A stretch of 64,000 nucleotides of DNA, taken from Limnohabitans sp. 63ED37-2 (GTDB lineage: Bacteria; Pseudomonadota; Gammaproteobacteria; Burkholderiales; Burkholderiaceae_C). The position numbers and the translations under genes are program-made. Of this stretch, positions 7,690 through 15,970 are shown piece by piece; within the stretch, counting starts at the first letter, position 1, and every line of letters starts with the position of its first letter. The stretch is from the NCBI RefSeq assembly GCF_001412535.1, contig NZ_CP011774.1, positions 2,909,501 to 2,973,500 on the forward strand, read 5' to 3'. The notes beneath the pieces were generated by a model that worked only from the letters and a program-made list of their open reading frames with translations, was not told the DNA's origin and did not search any database.

Positions 7690-8663
7690 AAGTCTGTATT
7701 TACGGCGCAGGCGCCATCGGCGGCTGGATCGGCGCGCACTTGGCGCAGCACGGCTGCAGCCTGAGCGCGGTGGCTCGCGGGGCAACGCTCGAAGCGCTCC
7801 AACAAAACGGCTTGGTGCTGCTGCAAGGTGACCAAGAGATCCACGCCTCTTTGGTCGCCCGGGAGAACCCGGCCGATCTGGGCGTGCAAGACCTGGTGAT
7901 CGTGGCGGTGAAGGCCCCCGCCATGGCCGATGTGGCTCGGCGCATCGGGCCACTGATCGGCCCCAACACGGTCGTACTCACCGCCATGAACGGCGTGCCT
8001 TGGTGGTTTTTGCAGGGCTTTGGTGGCGTTTTGGCAGGCACCCATCTGGACTCGGTGGATGCGGGCGGCGTGATCGCGCAGCACATCCCGGCGCCCCACA
8101 TTGTGGGTGGCGTGGTGCACGCCAGCTGCTCAGTCGATGTACCGGGTGTGATCCGCCACCACTTTGGCAATGGCCTGATTCTGGGTGAGCCCAGTGGCGC
8201 AGACACACCGCGTGTGCAAGCGCTTGTGGCTTTGTTGGTGCAAGCGGGTTTCAACGCCACGGTCTCGCCCCAAATTCAAAAAGACGTTTGGTACAAGCTG
8301 TGGGGCAACATGACGATCAACCCCATCAGCGCCTTCACCGGGGCCACCACCGACGTGATTTTGGACGACCCGCTGGTGCGCGATTTTGTCTCGCACATCA
8401 TGCTCGAAGCCAAGGCCATTGGCGAGCGCATCGGCATCCCGATCGCACAAACCCCCGAAGACCGCCACGCGGTCACACGCAAGCTGGGGGCCTTTCGCAC
8501 CTCGATGCTGCAAGACGTGGACGCGGGTAAGCCCGTCGAGCTCGATGGCTTGGTGTCTGCCGTGCGTGAGCTGGGCCGTCTGACAGGTGTGGCCACACCC
8601 TTCACCGACGCATTGCTGGGCTTGAGTCGTCTGCATGCACGAGGTCTGGGCCTCTACCCGTGA
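7686..8663 (+). CDS. 2-dehydropantoate 2-reductase family oxidoreductase (PanE/ApbA)
   Basis: 325 residues. The N-terminal Rossmann motif GAGAIGGWIGAHLA binds NAD(P)H. VIVAVKAPAM, the conserved Lys/Asn region VWYKLWGNMTINPISAF and the C-terminal PVELDGLVSAVRELG segment are family hallmarks. True PanE reduces ketopantoate to pantoate for CoA synthesis, but many paralogues in catabolic clusters reduce other 2-oxo or 3-oxo acids. Its tight coupling with an aldolase-like gene upstream (four-base overlap) and an EamA permease downstream (GTGA overlap) favours a catabolic role. The start is set by the overlap with the previous stop and immediately precedes the nucleotide-binding strand. Confidence 0.78.
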   Translation: MKVCIYGAGAIGGWIGAHLAQHGCSLSAVARGATLEALQQNGLVLLQGDQEIHASLVARENPADLGVQDLVIVAVKAPAMADVARRIGPLIGPNTVVLTAMNGVPWWFLQGFGGVLAGTHLDSVDAGGVIAQHIPAPHIVGGVVHASCSVDVPGVIRHHFGNGLILGEPSGADTPRVQALVALLVQAGFNATVSPQIQKDVWYKLWGNMTINPISAFTGATTDVILDDPLVRDFVSHIMLEAKAIGERIGIPIAQTPEDRHAVTRKLGAFRTSMLQDVDAGKPVELDGLVSAVRELGRLTGVATPFTDALLGLSRLHARGLGLYP

Positions 8664-9568
8664 ACGAAGCAGCCAAACCGAGCTTGAGCAGTGCGGCCTT
8701 TGGCACCCTGCTGCTGATCGCCTTCATGATGGGGGCCAACCACGTCGCGGCGCGAACGGCCTTCAACCATGGCGTCGATGTGGTCACCGCCGTCACCGTG
8801 CGCAGCGTGGTCACAGCCTTGGTGGTGGCGCTGATCCTGTGGCAACACAAGGTGGCTTTTCAGGTGCCGCCGCAACAACGCAAATACATGGGCGTGATCG
8901 GTGTGCTGATCGCCGTGCAAAGCCTTTGCCTTTATTCGGCAGTGGCGCGTTTGCCGGTGGCCCTGGCCTTGTTGGCCTTCAACACCTACCCCTTGATGAC
9001 CGCCTTGTGGGCACGCGTGCTGTATGGTCACCGGCCCGAGCGCGCTGTGCTGTGGGCCATGCCAATGATGATGGCAGGTCTGGCGCTGGCCTTGGATGTG
9101 CTGGGGTCGGCCTCCGGTCTGGGCGCTGCGAACCATTGGGGGCACATTGGTGCAGGCGTGGCGTTTGCGTTGTTCGCCTCGGCCACCTTTGGCCTGGCGC
9201 TGGTGCTCACCCAGCATGAAACGGTGGGCGTCGATGGCCGATGGCGCAGCTTCACCAGCATGTCGACGGTGGGCGTGCTGGCAGGTCTGGTGGCTTGGTC
9301 TCAAGGGGGGCTCAACTGGCCCACCGCCAGCATGGGCTGGTGGGGCCTGGGGCTGCTCACCTTTTTGTACGGCACCGCTTTCACCATCATGTTCACCGTG
9401 CTGCCCAAGCTGGGCGTGGTGGGCAACTCGGCCATCATGAATGTGGAGCCGATCTTTGCGCTGGTGCTGGCCTGGGCGCTGCTGGGCCAGGCCATCGCCC
9501 CCATGCAATTGATGGGGGCGGCCGTGGTGGTGGGCACGGTCATGTGGCTGGGCTTGCGCAAGCCCTGA
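8660..9568 (+). CDS. EamA/DMT-family permease
   Basis: 302 residues with about ten hydrophobic segments arranged as two EamA repeats, as in drug/metabolite transporters of the RhaT/YdcZ type. Characteristic stretches are GANHVAARTAFNHG in the first repeat and NVEPIFALVLAWALLG near the end. The GTG start overlaps the preceding reductase stop as GTGA; there is no better ATG in frame nearby. It sits in the inner membrane. Its substrate cannot be read from sequence, but co-transcription with the aldolase-like and reductase genes suggests it carries their substrate or product. The gene ends 14 bases before a convergent dehydrogenase gene. Confidence 0.8.
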   Translation: MNEAAKPSLSSAAFGTLLLIAFMMGANHVAARTAFNHGVDVVTAVTVRSVVTALVVALILWQHKVAFQVPPQQRKYMGVIGVLIAVQSLCLYSAVARLPVALALLAFNTYPLMTALWARVLYGHRPERAVLWAMPMMMAGLALALDVLGSASGLGAANHWGHIGAGVAFALFASATFGLALVLTQHETVGVDGRWRSFTSMSTVGVLAGLVAWSQGGLNWPTASMGWWGLGLLTFLYGTAFTIMFTVLPKLGVVGNSAIMNVEPIFALVLAWALLGQAIAPMQLMGAAVVVGTVMWLGLRKP

Positions 9569-9582
9569 GGCTCAGCGCGGAT

Positions 9583-10488
9583 TCAGCGCAAACGGCGGAT
9601 CAGGCTAGAGGTGTCCCAACGGCCGCCGCCCATTTTTTGCACATCGGCGTAAAACTGGTCGACCAAGGCGGTCACAGGCAGGCGGGCACCATTGCGCTTG
9701 GCTTCGTCCAGCACCAGGCCCAAATCCTTGCGCATCCAGTCGACGGCAAAACCAAACTCGAACTTGTCGTCGGCCATGGTCTTGCCGCGGTTGTCGAGCT
9801 GCCAGCTTTGGGCGGCGCCCTTGCCGATCACGTCCAGCACCTGGTGCATGTCCAGCCCGGCTTGCTGGCCAAAGGCAATCGCTTCAGACAGGCCTTGCAC
9901 CAAACCTGCAATGCAGATCTGGTTGACCATCTTGGCCAGCTGACCCGCGCCCGAGGCACCCAGCAGGGTGAAGGCACGCGAAAAGGCCATGGCCGCGGGT
10001 TTGACCGCGTCAAAGGCGGCCGCATCACCGCCACACATCACCGTCAGCATGCCGTTTTGCGCCCCAGCCTGACCGCCCGAAACGGGGGCATCCACAAAGT
10101 GCAGGCCCAATTTTTGGGCTTCGGCGTACAGCTCGCGGGCCACTTCGGCAGAGGCCGTGGTGTGGTCCACAAAAATCGCACCGGGCTTCATGCCTGCAAA
10201 AGCACCGTCCGGGCCCAAGACCACGCTGCGCAAATCAGCATCGTTGCCCACACAGGCGAACACGATGTCCACACCCGCTGCAGCCTCACGCGGGGTGGGG
10301 GCGGTGGCGTTGCCAGGGCACTCAGCGGCCCAAGCAGCGGCTTTGGCGGCGCTGCGGTTGTACACGGCGACATGGTGGCCGGCACGCGCCAGGTGGCCCG
10401 CCATGGGGTAACCCATCACGCCCAAGCCCAAAAAGGCGACTTTTTTGGCGGGAGTGGCTTCGTAGGTTTTGGCAGCAATTTGGCTCAT
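9583..10488 (-). CDS. 3-hydroxyisobutyrate dehydrogenase-family NAD(P) oxidoreductase
   Basis: 301 residues of the beta-hydroxyacid dehydrogenase family (MmsB/GarR/GlxR). It shows the Rossmann motif FLGLGVMGYPMAGHLARAGH, the substrate loop VDAPVSGGQAGAQNG, and GAGQLAKMVNQICIAG carrying the catalytic Lys. Candidates are 2-hydroxy-3-oxopropionate (tartronate semialdehyde) reductase or 3-hydroxyisobutyrate dehydrogenase; the sequence alone does not decide. The start is placed at MSQIAAK (10488), matching family length; a 28-residue upstream extension is rejected. It is divergent from yggS and convergent with the EamA permease, so it may or may not belong functionally to the module on its left. 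Confidence 0.8.
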   Translation of the reverse strand: MSQIAAKTYEATPAKKVAFLGLGVMGYPMAGHLARAGHHVAVYNRSAAKAAAWAAECPGNATAPTPREAAAGVDIVFACVGNDADLRSVVLGPDGAFAGMKPGAIFVDHTTASAEVARELYAEAQKLGLHFVDAPVSGGQAGAQNGMLTVMCGGDAAAFDAVKPAAMAFSRAFTLLGASGAGQLAKMVNQICIAGLVQGLSEAIAFGQQAGLDMHQVLDVIGKGAAQSWQLDNRGKTMADDKFEFGFAVDWMRKDLGLVLDEAKRNGARLPVTALVDQFYADVQKMGGGRWDTSSLIRRLR

Positions 10489-10606
10489 GGTTGTCTCGTG
10501 GTGAAGTGGAAAAAAGCTATTTTGGCAGCCTGTGGGTGTTCTGGCGCTCACCGGGTGCTTTGGCGTGACCACGAGGTGACAGGGGCACTTTTGGTACGCT
10601 CAACGC

Positions 10607-11290
10607 ATGAACCCCTCGATTGCCGACAACATCGCCCGTGTGCGGGCACAGATTGAAGCCGCTTGCCAAGCGGCTGGGCGCGAGCCCAGCAGCGTGCATT
10701 TGTTGGCCGTCTCCAAGACCTGGGGGGCCGATGCCGTGCGCCAAGCCCATGCGGCCGGGCAAACCGCCTTTGGTGAAAACTACATCCAGGAAGCGGTGGA
10801 CAAAATCACCACCTTGCGAGATCTACCCCTGGAATGGCATTGCATCGGGCCGATCCAAAGCAACAAAACTCGTCTGGTGGCCGAACACTTTGATTGGGTG
10901 CACAGCGTGGACCGACTCAAAATTGCCCAGCGCCTGTCCGAGCAGCGCCCGGCCGAGCTGCCGCCCTTGCAGGTGTGCATTCAGGTCAATGTGGACGGCG
11001 GCGACAACAAATCGGGCGTGAGCCCACAGGAATTGCCCGCGCTGGCACAAGCCGTGAATGCTTTGCCGCGCATGCGGTTGCGCGGCATCATGACCATCCC
11101 TGAGCCCGCCGAAACCGACGCGCAAATGCGGACGGTTCATGCCCAGGCCAAAGCCTTGTACGAGGCCCTGCGCCAGCAAGGCCTGCCGCTGGACACCCTG
11201 TCGATGGGCATGAGCGCCGACATGGCCGCGGCCATTGCCGAGGGCAGCACCCTGGTCCGGGTGGGCACGGCCATTTTTGGCCAACGCTGA
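10607..11290 (+). CDS. yggS: YggS/PROSC-family pyridoxal phosphate homeostasis protein
   Basis: 227 residues, alanine-racemase-like barrel. The PLP-binding Lys lies in LLAVSKTWGADAV (about residue 36) and FGENYIQEAVDK is the family signature. WHCIGPIQSNKTRLV, MRLRGIMTIPEPA and the C-terminal LSMGMSADMAAAI...TLVRVGTAIFG complete it. Members bind PLP without known enzymatic turnover and keep free PLP and amino-acid pools balanced. It is monocistronic here: divergent from the dehydrogenase on its left and convergent with the asparaginase on its right. A GC-rich inverted repeat lies just past its stop. Confidence 0.9.
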   Translation: MNPSIADNIARVRAQIEAACQAAGREPSSVHLLAVSKTWGADAVRQAHAAGQTAFGENYIQEAVDKITTLRDLPLEWHCIGPIQSNKTRLVAEHFDWVHSVDRLKIAQRLSEQRPAELPPLQVCIQVNVDGGDNKSGVSPQELPALAQAVNALPRMRLRGIMTIPEPAETDAQMRTVHAQAKALYEALRQQGLPLDTLSMGMSADMAAAIAEGSTLVRVGTAIFGQR

Positions 11291-11291
11291 A

Positions 11292-11317
11292 GGCGCCTGG
11301 CGAGCGGGTCAGGCGCC
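11292..11317. terminator. Possible terminator hairpin between yggS and asparaginase
   Basis: GGCGCCTG (11292-11299) and CAGGCGCC (11310-11317) form a perfect 8-bp stem around a 10-base loop in the convergent gap. The right arm covers the last codons of the asparaginase gene. There is no T-run on either side, so intrinsic termination is uncertain. Confidence 0.4.
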
Positions 11318-12319
11318 CGTTTGCAGCTTGAACACACTGCGGCGCTCACCCACCGGGCTTCCCGCCACATTGAGCAAGACCTGCGCACGCCAAGGGGCCA
11401 GCGCTTGGCGCTGCGTATCGTCCAGCCAACCCAATTGGTCCAGCGCCTCCACGGTGGCAGCAAACAGTGCCGCCTTGTTGCCGTCCATCATCTTGATGGC
11501 CAGGGCTTGCCCGCGGGAGCGACTGCCCACCACCTGCACACCGTCCGCCCCCACCTTGGTCACCCAGTCGCCCCGGCCGACCCGCATGAAATCGGCGTCG
11601 TTGCGGCCCGTGCCCGAAACCAGTTCGGGGTAGGCGCTCATGGCCTCACCCAGCTGTTGCAGGCTCGCGCCGTACAAACCATCCGACTCGGGCTGGGCCA
11701 GCCGGGCGTAGCTGCGGGCCAGACGCGACAAGGGCATGGCGTAGTTCGGGGCCGAGCAGCCGTCAATGCCCAGCGCCAATTCTTCTTCAGACAGGCCCGC
11801 CAGGTGCGCCACCGCCAGTCGGATTTGTTTTTGAAGCGGGTGGTCCACCTCGGTGTAACTCTCGGTGGGCAGGCCGTGCTGCACGCAGTAAGCCAAGAAA
11901 CCGCTGTGCTTGCCGCTGCAGTTGTGGTGCCGCTCGTCGTAGGCAAAGCCTTCGGGCATGGGGCGGTCAAAAAAGGTGAAGCGGTAAGGCACATGGCAGC
12001 CGCAGCGCATCTGGCGCGTGTTGCTGCCGCTTTTACGCAAGATAGACGACACCTTTTCGACGTGCATCTCTTCGCCGTTGTGGCTGGCGCACATCAGGGC
12101 GAGTTCTGAGGGGGTGAACCCAAAATGCGCCGCGCCGCCTGACTGGATGAGCGGCAAGGCCTGCATGGCCTTGAGGGTGGAGCGGGTGAAACACAACCAG
12201 TGCGGGTTGCCCACCTGGGCCAGCACCCGACCTTCGGTGTCGGTCACGGCCAAGGCGCCCATGTGCATGCATTCGGGGATGCCGTTGCGGGTCAGTTCGA
12301 TCAAGGGTTCAAAGTTCAT
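11309..12319 (-). CDS. L-asparaginase II (Rhizobium-type) family protein
   Basis: 336 residues. It matches the thermolabile asparaginase family first described in Rhizobium etli: LTRNGIPECMHMGALAVTD at the N-terminus, the Cys/His-rich MRCGCHVPY, HHNCSGKHSGFLAYC, and GIDGCSAPNYAMPLSRLA. The paired Cys and the Ser-x-Lys in NCSGKHS match residues reported as important in that family. It hydrolyses L-asparagine to aspartate and ammonia in the cytosol. The start is placed at MNFEPLIEL (12319), giving the usual length; the open frame that continues upstream is antisense to the neighbouring carboxyltransferase gene and is not coding. It is divergent from that gene over a roughly 100-base gap. Confidence 0.88.
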   Translation of the reverse strand: MNFEPLIELTRNGIPECMHMGALAVTDTEGRVLAQVGNPHWLCFTRSTLKAMQALPLIQSGGAAHFGFTPSELALMCASHNGEEMHVEKVSSILRKSGSNTRQMRCGCHVPYRFTFFDRPMPEGFAYDERHHNCSGKHSGFLAYCVQHGLPTESYTEVDHPLQKQIRLAVAHLAGLSEEELALGIDGCSAPNYAMPLSRLARSYARLAQPESDGLYGASLQQLGEAMSAYPELVSGTGRNDADFMRVGRGDWVTKVGADGVQVVGSRSRGQALAIKMMDGNKAALFAATVEALDQLGWLDDTQRQALAPWRAQVLLNVAGSPVGERRSVFKLQTGA

Positions 12320-12388
12320 GGCTCGGGCTTGGGTTTGGGTGATGGGGGGCTGGCATCCAGCCAGTTTAAATTGTCCCAGACTTGACCC

Positions 12389-12405
12389 GCTGCCCAGCGG
12401 GCAGC
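12389..12405. promoter_or_regulatory. Inverted repeat in the divergent intergenic region
   Basis: GCTGCCC-AGC-GGGCAGC is a perfect 7-bp inverted repeat in the 102-base gap between the asparaginase and the biotinyl-carboxyltransferase genes. A second one, GGCTGG-CAT-CCAGCC, lies at 12348-12362. Either may be an operator; no clear promoter pair was found. Confidence 0.3.
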
Positions 12406-12421
12406 CCCTCACAATGAACGG

Positions 12422-14227
12422 ATGCAAAACATCCTCTCCCCCCTTCAGGCGCAACTGGTTCAGTGGTTGGTGGCACCCGGTGCCACCGTGGCTGCGGGCG
12501 ACGTGCTGGTGATTTTGGAAGCCATGAAGATGGAGCACGAAATCCGCGCCCAACAGCCCGGGTGTGTGGGCGAACTGTTTTTCCAAGCGGGCGAAGCGGT
12601 GGCCGAGGGCGAGCTGCTGGGTGTGCTCATGCCCGTGACCAATGCAGCCGCCCAGCCCGAGGTCGCTGATCCCACCCCCCAAACGCCTCCACCTTTGGAC
12701 AAGCGCTCTGACCTGCACAAGCTGCAGACCCGCTTGGCCTTTACCCACGACGCGGCTCGCCCCGAAGCCGTGGCCAAGCGCCACGCGCAGGGCCTGCGCA
12801 CGGCCCGCGAAAACATCGCGGCGCTGTGTGATCCCGATTCTTTTGTGGAGTACGGCGCCTTGGCCGTGGCGGCACAAAGTCGGCGCCGCAGCGCCGACGA
12901 TTTGATGCGCAACACCCCAGCGGACGGCATGGTCACGGGCATCGGCTGCGTCAACGGCCAGCGCGTGGTGGTCATGGCCTACGACTTCACCGTGCTGGCG
13001 GGCACACAAGGGATGCGCAACCACCAAAAGACCGACCGCATGCTGGGCGTGGCTTTGCAAAACAAGTTGCCCGTGGTGCTGTTTGCCGAGGGCGGTGGCG
13101 GCAGACCGGGTGATGTCGACGTCGCCATCGTGGCCGGTCTGAACCTGGCCACCTTCGCCTCGTTCGCGCGGCTCAACGGCCGGGTGCCTGTGCTGGGCGT
13201 GGTGGCTGGGCGCTGCTTTGCGGGCAATGCGGCGCTGCTGGGCTGCTGCGACGTGATCATCGCCACCAAGGGCAGCAACATCGGCATGGGCGGCCCGGCC
13301 ATGGTCGAAGGGGGTGGCTTGGGTGTGTTCAAGCCCGAGCAGATCGGCCCGAGCGAGGTGCAGCATGGCAACGGTGTGATCGACGTGCTGGTCGATAACG
13401 AAGCACAGGCCGCGGCGGCTGCGCGGCAATACCTGTCGTTTTTTCAAGGGACACCAGCGCCGTGGCAAGCACCCCCTGCCGAGGCCTTGCGCCATGTGGT
13501 CCCTGAAAACCGCTTGCGCGTGTACGACACACGCACGGCCATGCAGGGCATTGCAGACGAAGGCAGCTTGCTGCATTTGCGCACGGGTTTTGGCGTGGGC
13601 ATCCACACCGCCTTGGCCCGCATCGCAGGCCGCCCGGTGGGCCTCATGGCCAACAACCCGCTGCACCTGGGTGGCGCGATCGACGCCGATGCGGCCGACA
13701 AAGCTGCACGATTCATGCAGCTGTGTAACGCACACGGCTTGCCCATCGTGAGTCTGGTGGACACGCCCGGCTTCATGGTGGGCCCGGACACCGAAGCCAC
13801 GGCGCAGGTGCGCCATGTCTCGCGCCTGTTCGTGGCAGCGGCGCATTTGCGTGTGCCACTGCTCAGCGTGGTGCTGCGCAAGGGCTACGGCTTGGGCGCG
13901 ATGGCCATGACCGGCGGCGGTTTTCATGAAACCCTGGCCACAGTGGCTTGGCCTACCGGCGAGTTTGGCGGCATGGGCTTGGAAGGCGCGGTACGCTTGG
14001 GTTACCGCAAAGAGCTGGAGGCCCTGCCGGAGGGTCCTGAGCGGGAGGCTTTGTTTGAGCAGCTGCTGGCCCAGCAGTACGACAACGGCAGCGCCATCAA
14101 CATGGCAGCCACCCTAGAGATCGACGCCGTGATCGACCCGGCCGAAACACGCAACTGGCTGGTCGCGGGCTTGGCCTCGGGTCAGACGCGGCCCTTTGAT
14201 GGCACGCTGGCCATCGACACCTGGTGA
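12422..14227 (+). CDS. Biotinyl-domain / carboxyltransferase fusion (acyl-CoA carboxylase type)
   Basis: 601 residues in two parts. Residues 1-72 form a biotin carboxyl carrier domain with the biotinylation motif EAMKMEHE (Lys36). Residues about 95-600 are an acyl-CoA carboxyltransferase of the AccD/PccB type, with VVLFAEGGGGRPGDVD, FAGNAALLGCCDVIIATKGSNIG, GRPVGLMANNPLHLGGAID, LVDTPGFMVGPDTEA and LRKGYGLGAMAM. The protein should transfer carboxylate from its own biotin to an acyl-CoA. No biotin carboxylase gene is next to it, so it must use one encoded elsewhere. Carrier fused ahead of transferase, without carboxylase, is an uncommon order. Substrate is unknown: propionyl-, methylcrotonyl- or another acyl-CoA. 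Confidence 0.8.
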   Translation: MQNILSPLQAQLVQWLVAPGATVAAGDVLVILEAMKMEHEIRAQQPGCVGELFFQAGEAVAEGELLGVLMPVTNAAAQPEVADPTPQTPPPLDKRSDLHKLQTRLAFTHDAARPEAVAKRHAQGLRTARENIAALCDPDSFVEYGALAVAAQSRRRSADDLMRNTPADGMVTGIGCVNGQRVVVMAYDFTVLAGTQGMRNHQKTDRMLGVALQNKLPVVLFAEGGGGRPGDVDVAIVAGLNLATFASFARLNGRVPVLGVVAGRCFAGNAALLGCCDVIIATKGSNIGMGGPAMVEGGGLGVFKPEQIGPSEVQHGNGVIDVLVDNEAQAAAAARQYLSFFQGTPAPWQAPPAEALRHVVPENRLRVYDTRTAMQGIADEGSLLHLRTGFGVGIHTALARIAGRPVGLMANNPLHLGGAIDADAADKAARFMQLCNAHGLPIVSLVDTPGFMVGPDTEATAQVRHVSRLFVAAAHLRVPLLSVVLRKGYGLGAMAMTGGGFHETLATVAWPTGEFGGMGLEGAVRLGYRKELEALPEGPEREALFEQLLAQQYDNGSAINMAATLEIDAVIDPAETRNWLVAGLASGQTRPFDGTLAIDTW

Positions 14228-14240
14228 GGAGGGCAGACAC

Positions 14241-14276
14241 GCCAACCAGCCCCGAACAAAAACGGGGCCGCTGGCA
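14241..14276. terminator. Possible terminator hairpin, convergent gap
   Basis: GCCCCG (14249-14254) and CGGGGC (14263-14268) pair around an A-rich loop; outer GCCA/TGGC can extend the stem across small internal loops. It lies between the carboxyltransferase gene and the convergent dolP. No T-run follows, so this is tentative. Confidence 0.4.
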
Positions 14277-14285
14277 ACCGCACCA

Positions 14286-14903
14286 TCACTTGGTCGGACG
14301 ACTCAGGCGCTGCAGTTCCTGCTCAGAAATTTCTTCGAACACACGCACGACCTTGGTCACACCGCCGATGCCGCGGGCAATGTCCGTGGCGCGTTTGGCT
14401 TCGCGCGAAGTCACACGGCCCATCAGGTAGACGATGCCCCGCTCGGTCACGACTTTGATGGCGTTGACCTGCATATCCTTGGCATCCACAAAGGCCGCCT
14501 TGACCTGACCGGTGATGACCGTGTCTTTGGAGCGCTGTGTGAGTGAGCTGACCGGCATCACGGCCAGATCGTTCACCACGGCGTTCACGTTTTCCTGGCT
14601 CTGCGCCAGTTTCTCGGCACGCTCCTTGTCGGCGGCGGTGCGCACTTCACCACTGAGCAGCACCTGGCGGTTGAAGCTGGTCACGTTCAAGTGGATGCGG
14701 TCGCCCATCTCCTTGCGCACAGCGCTGGCCACCTTGATCTCGATGCTCTCGTCCTCGACCAGGGTGCCCGTGGTGCGGCGGTCAGTGGCCATCACACCCG
14801 TGACCACGGCGCTCCCCACGATCAAGGGTGCACACGCACTCAGGCTGAGCAAAGAAGCCAGCAGCGCGGCACCGTAAACCACCGATTGAATTTGACGTTT
14901 CAT
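14286..14903 (-). CDS. dolP: BON-domain outer-membrane lipoprotein, DolP type
   Basis: 205 residues. The N-terminal signal ends in the lipobox LSLSACAP (Cys about residue 24), so it is lipidated. Two BON domains follow (about residues 45-115 and 125-195), each with the Val/Ile...G.V pattern seen in SFNRQVLLSGEVRTAADKE and ERGIVYLMGRVTSREAKRA. DolP (YraP) supports outer-membrane integrity in E. coli. The ATG starts exactly after the stop of the SIS-domain gene, with AGGAG inside that gene's last codons, so translation is coupled. The order yraN, diaA, dolP next to divergent rsmI matches the enteric arrangement, which strengthens the call. Confidence 0.88.
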   Translation of the reverse strand: MKRQIQSVVYGAALLASLLSLSACAPLIVGSAVVTGVMATDRRTTGTLVEDESIEIKVASAVRKEMGDRIHLNVTSFNRQVLLSGEVRTAADKERAEKLAQSQENVNAVVNDLAVMPVSSLTQRSKDTVITGQVKAAFVDAKDMQVNAIKVVTERGIVYLMGRVTSREAKRATDIARGIGGVTKVVRVFEEISEQELQRLSRPTK

Positions 14904-15488
14904 TTAAAAAGACTCCTGTTCACCCAACAACTGGGTGTCAATGCCATCACACAAACAGTGCAGCACCAACTGCTGCACTTCGCGAATTCGGGCCACACGT
15001 TCGTGGGGCACACACACATGCACATCCGTCTCGCGCAGTTGCCGCGCCAAGACCCCGCCCTGTTGCCCCGTGAGGGCCACCACGCTCATTTCACGCTCGT
15101 GTGCGGCCTGCACAGCCTGCACCAGCGCTGACTCCGCCCCTTGGGCGCTGATGAGAAACAGCACATCTGCGGTGTGGCCCAAGGCACGCACCTGGCTGGC
15201 CAAACCTTGCTCTTCGGGCCACAAACTGGCCATCTGGGCATCGGCCGACAAAGCCATGGCCGACAGGCCCGGTCTTTCGCGCTCGAAGCCGCCCACCAGC
15301 AAACCCGCCAGGTACTGCGCCAGACCTGCCGACGTGCCCAGTCCAGCGGTCAGCACCTTGCCGCCACCCGTGACGCAAGCGAGCACGGCCTGCACGGCCG
15401 CATCGACCGGTTTGGCCAAACCCTCGGCCACCTGGTAGTGCAGGTCGGCGCTGTCGATGAAATGCTGTTGAATGCGCAGGTCTAACAT
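14904..15488 (-). CDS. diaA: SIS-domain protein, DiaA/GmhA-like
   Basis: 194 residues covering a single sugar-isomerase (SIS) domain. GGGKVLTAGLGTSAGLAQYLAG is the phosphosugar-binding loop, and SADAQMASLW, DVLFLISAQGAESALVQAV and VVALTGQQGG complete the fold. Homologues include phosphoheptose isomerase GmhA and the DnaA-binding initiator factor DiaA. The neighbours (yraN upstream, dolP downstream) are those of E. coli diaA, so the DiaA-type assignment is preferred. Some catalytic GmhA residues cannot be checked by eye. It would act in the cytosol. It lies 92 bases after yraN and directly abuts dolP. Confidence 0.75.
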   Translation of the reverse strand: MLDLRIQQHFIDSADLHYQVAEGLAKPVDAAVQAVLACVTGGGKVLTAGLGTSAGLAQYLAGLLVGGFERERPGLSAMALSADAQMASLWPEEQGLASQVRALGHTADVLFLISAQGAESALVQAVQAAHEREMSVVALTGQQGGVLARQLRETDVHVCVPHERVARIREVQQLVLHCLCDGIDTQLLGEQESF

Positions 15489-15580
15489 AGGGCGGCATGA
15501 TAACCCCGCCAGTACGGTGCAAAGCCTATTGCGGGTGCGCGTGTGTGTTCAATCACTTCCAGCGCACAGCCAAAGCCAGC

Positions 15581-15970
15581 TCAACTGGCATCAAAAGCCG
15601 CCTGCAGCCACTGCGGCCCGTGGCCCTCCAGGGTCACCACATCGAAGCGGGCAGGTGGCAATTGTCGCCAGCCGAGCAGGTAGTGACGGGCCGCAAAAAT
15701 GATGCGCCGCTGCTTGTGCACGCCCACCGTGGCGGCGGCGCCCCCAAAGTCGCTGCGGCTGCGTTTTCGCACCTCGACAAACACCACGGTGCCGTCCGGG
15801 CTCTGCATGATCAGGTCTATTTCACCCCCGCCTCGGCCCGGGGTCCGATAATTGCGCTGCAGCAGCCGCAAGCCGCGCTCTTGCAAAAAGGCCAGCGCCT
15901 CGTCTTCGCCCGCATCGCCCCGGGCTTTGGTCGAAGGTTGACCGACTTTGTCTTTATTGAGGAATTGCAT
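15581..15970 (-). CDS. yraN: YraN/UPF0102 family endonuclease-like protein
   Basis: 129 residues, usual for the UPF0102 family with a restriction-endonuclease-like core. The core reads TKARGDAGEDEALAFLQERG, then RNYRTPGRGGGEIDLIM and VVFVEVRKRS, giving the PD-(D/E)xK-like Glu...Asp...Glu-x-Arg/Lys pattern. The biological role is not established. The start MQFLNKDK (15970) is chosen; 30 residues of upstream extension are antisense to rsmI. Its ATG shares one base with the TTG proposed for the divergent rsmI, so there is no free intergenic DNA between them. Confidence 0.85.
   Translation of the reverse strand: MQFLNKDKVGQPSTKARGDAGEDEALAFLQERGLRLLQRNYRTPGRGGGEIDLIMQSPDGTVVFVEVRKRSRSDFGGAAATVGVHKQRRIIFAARHYLLGWRQLPPARFDVVTLEGHGPQWLQAAFDAS

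Noticed and set aside
6901..10488. Reading the aldolase, reductase and dehydrogenase genes as a threonate/erythronate pathway
   Set aside because: The required DUF1537 kinase (OtnK) and isomerase are missing, so the analogy is not supported.
9241..10656. 471-codon open frame on the plus strand
   Set aside because: It crosses the EamA gene in another frame and the convergent dehydrogenase antisense; no domain is visible.
12320..13927. Upstream continuation of the asparaginase reading frame on the minus strand (over 500 residues)
   Set aside because: It is antisense to the biotinyl-carboxyltransferase gene, has no family resemblance, and the asparaginase has a normal start at 12319. It reflects GC-rich codon bias.
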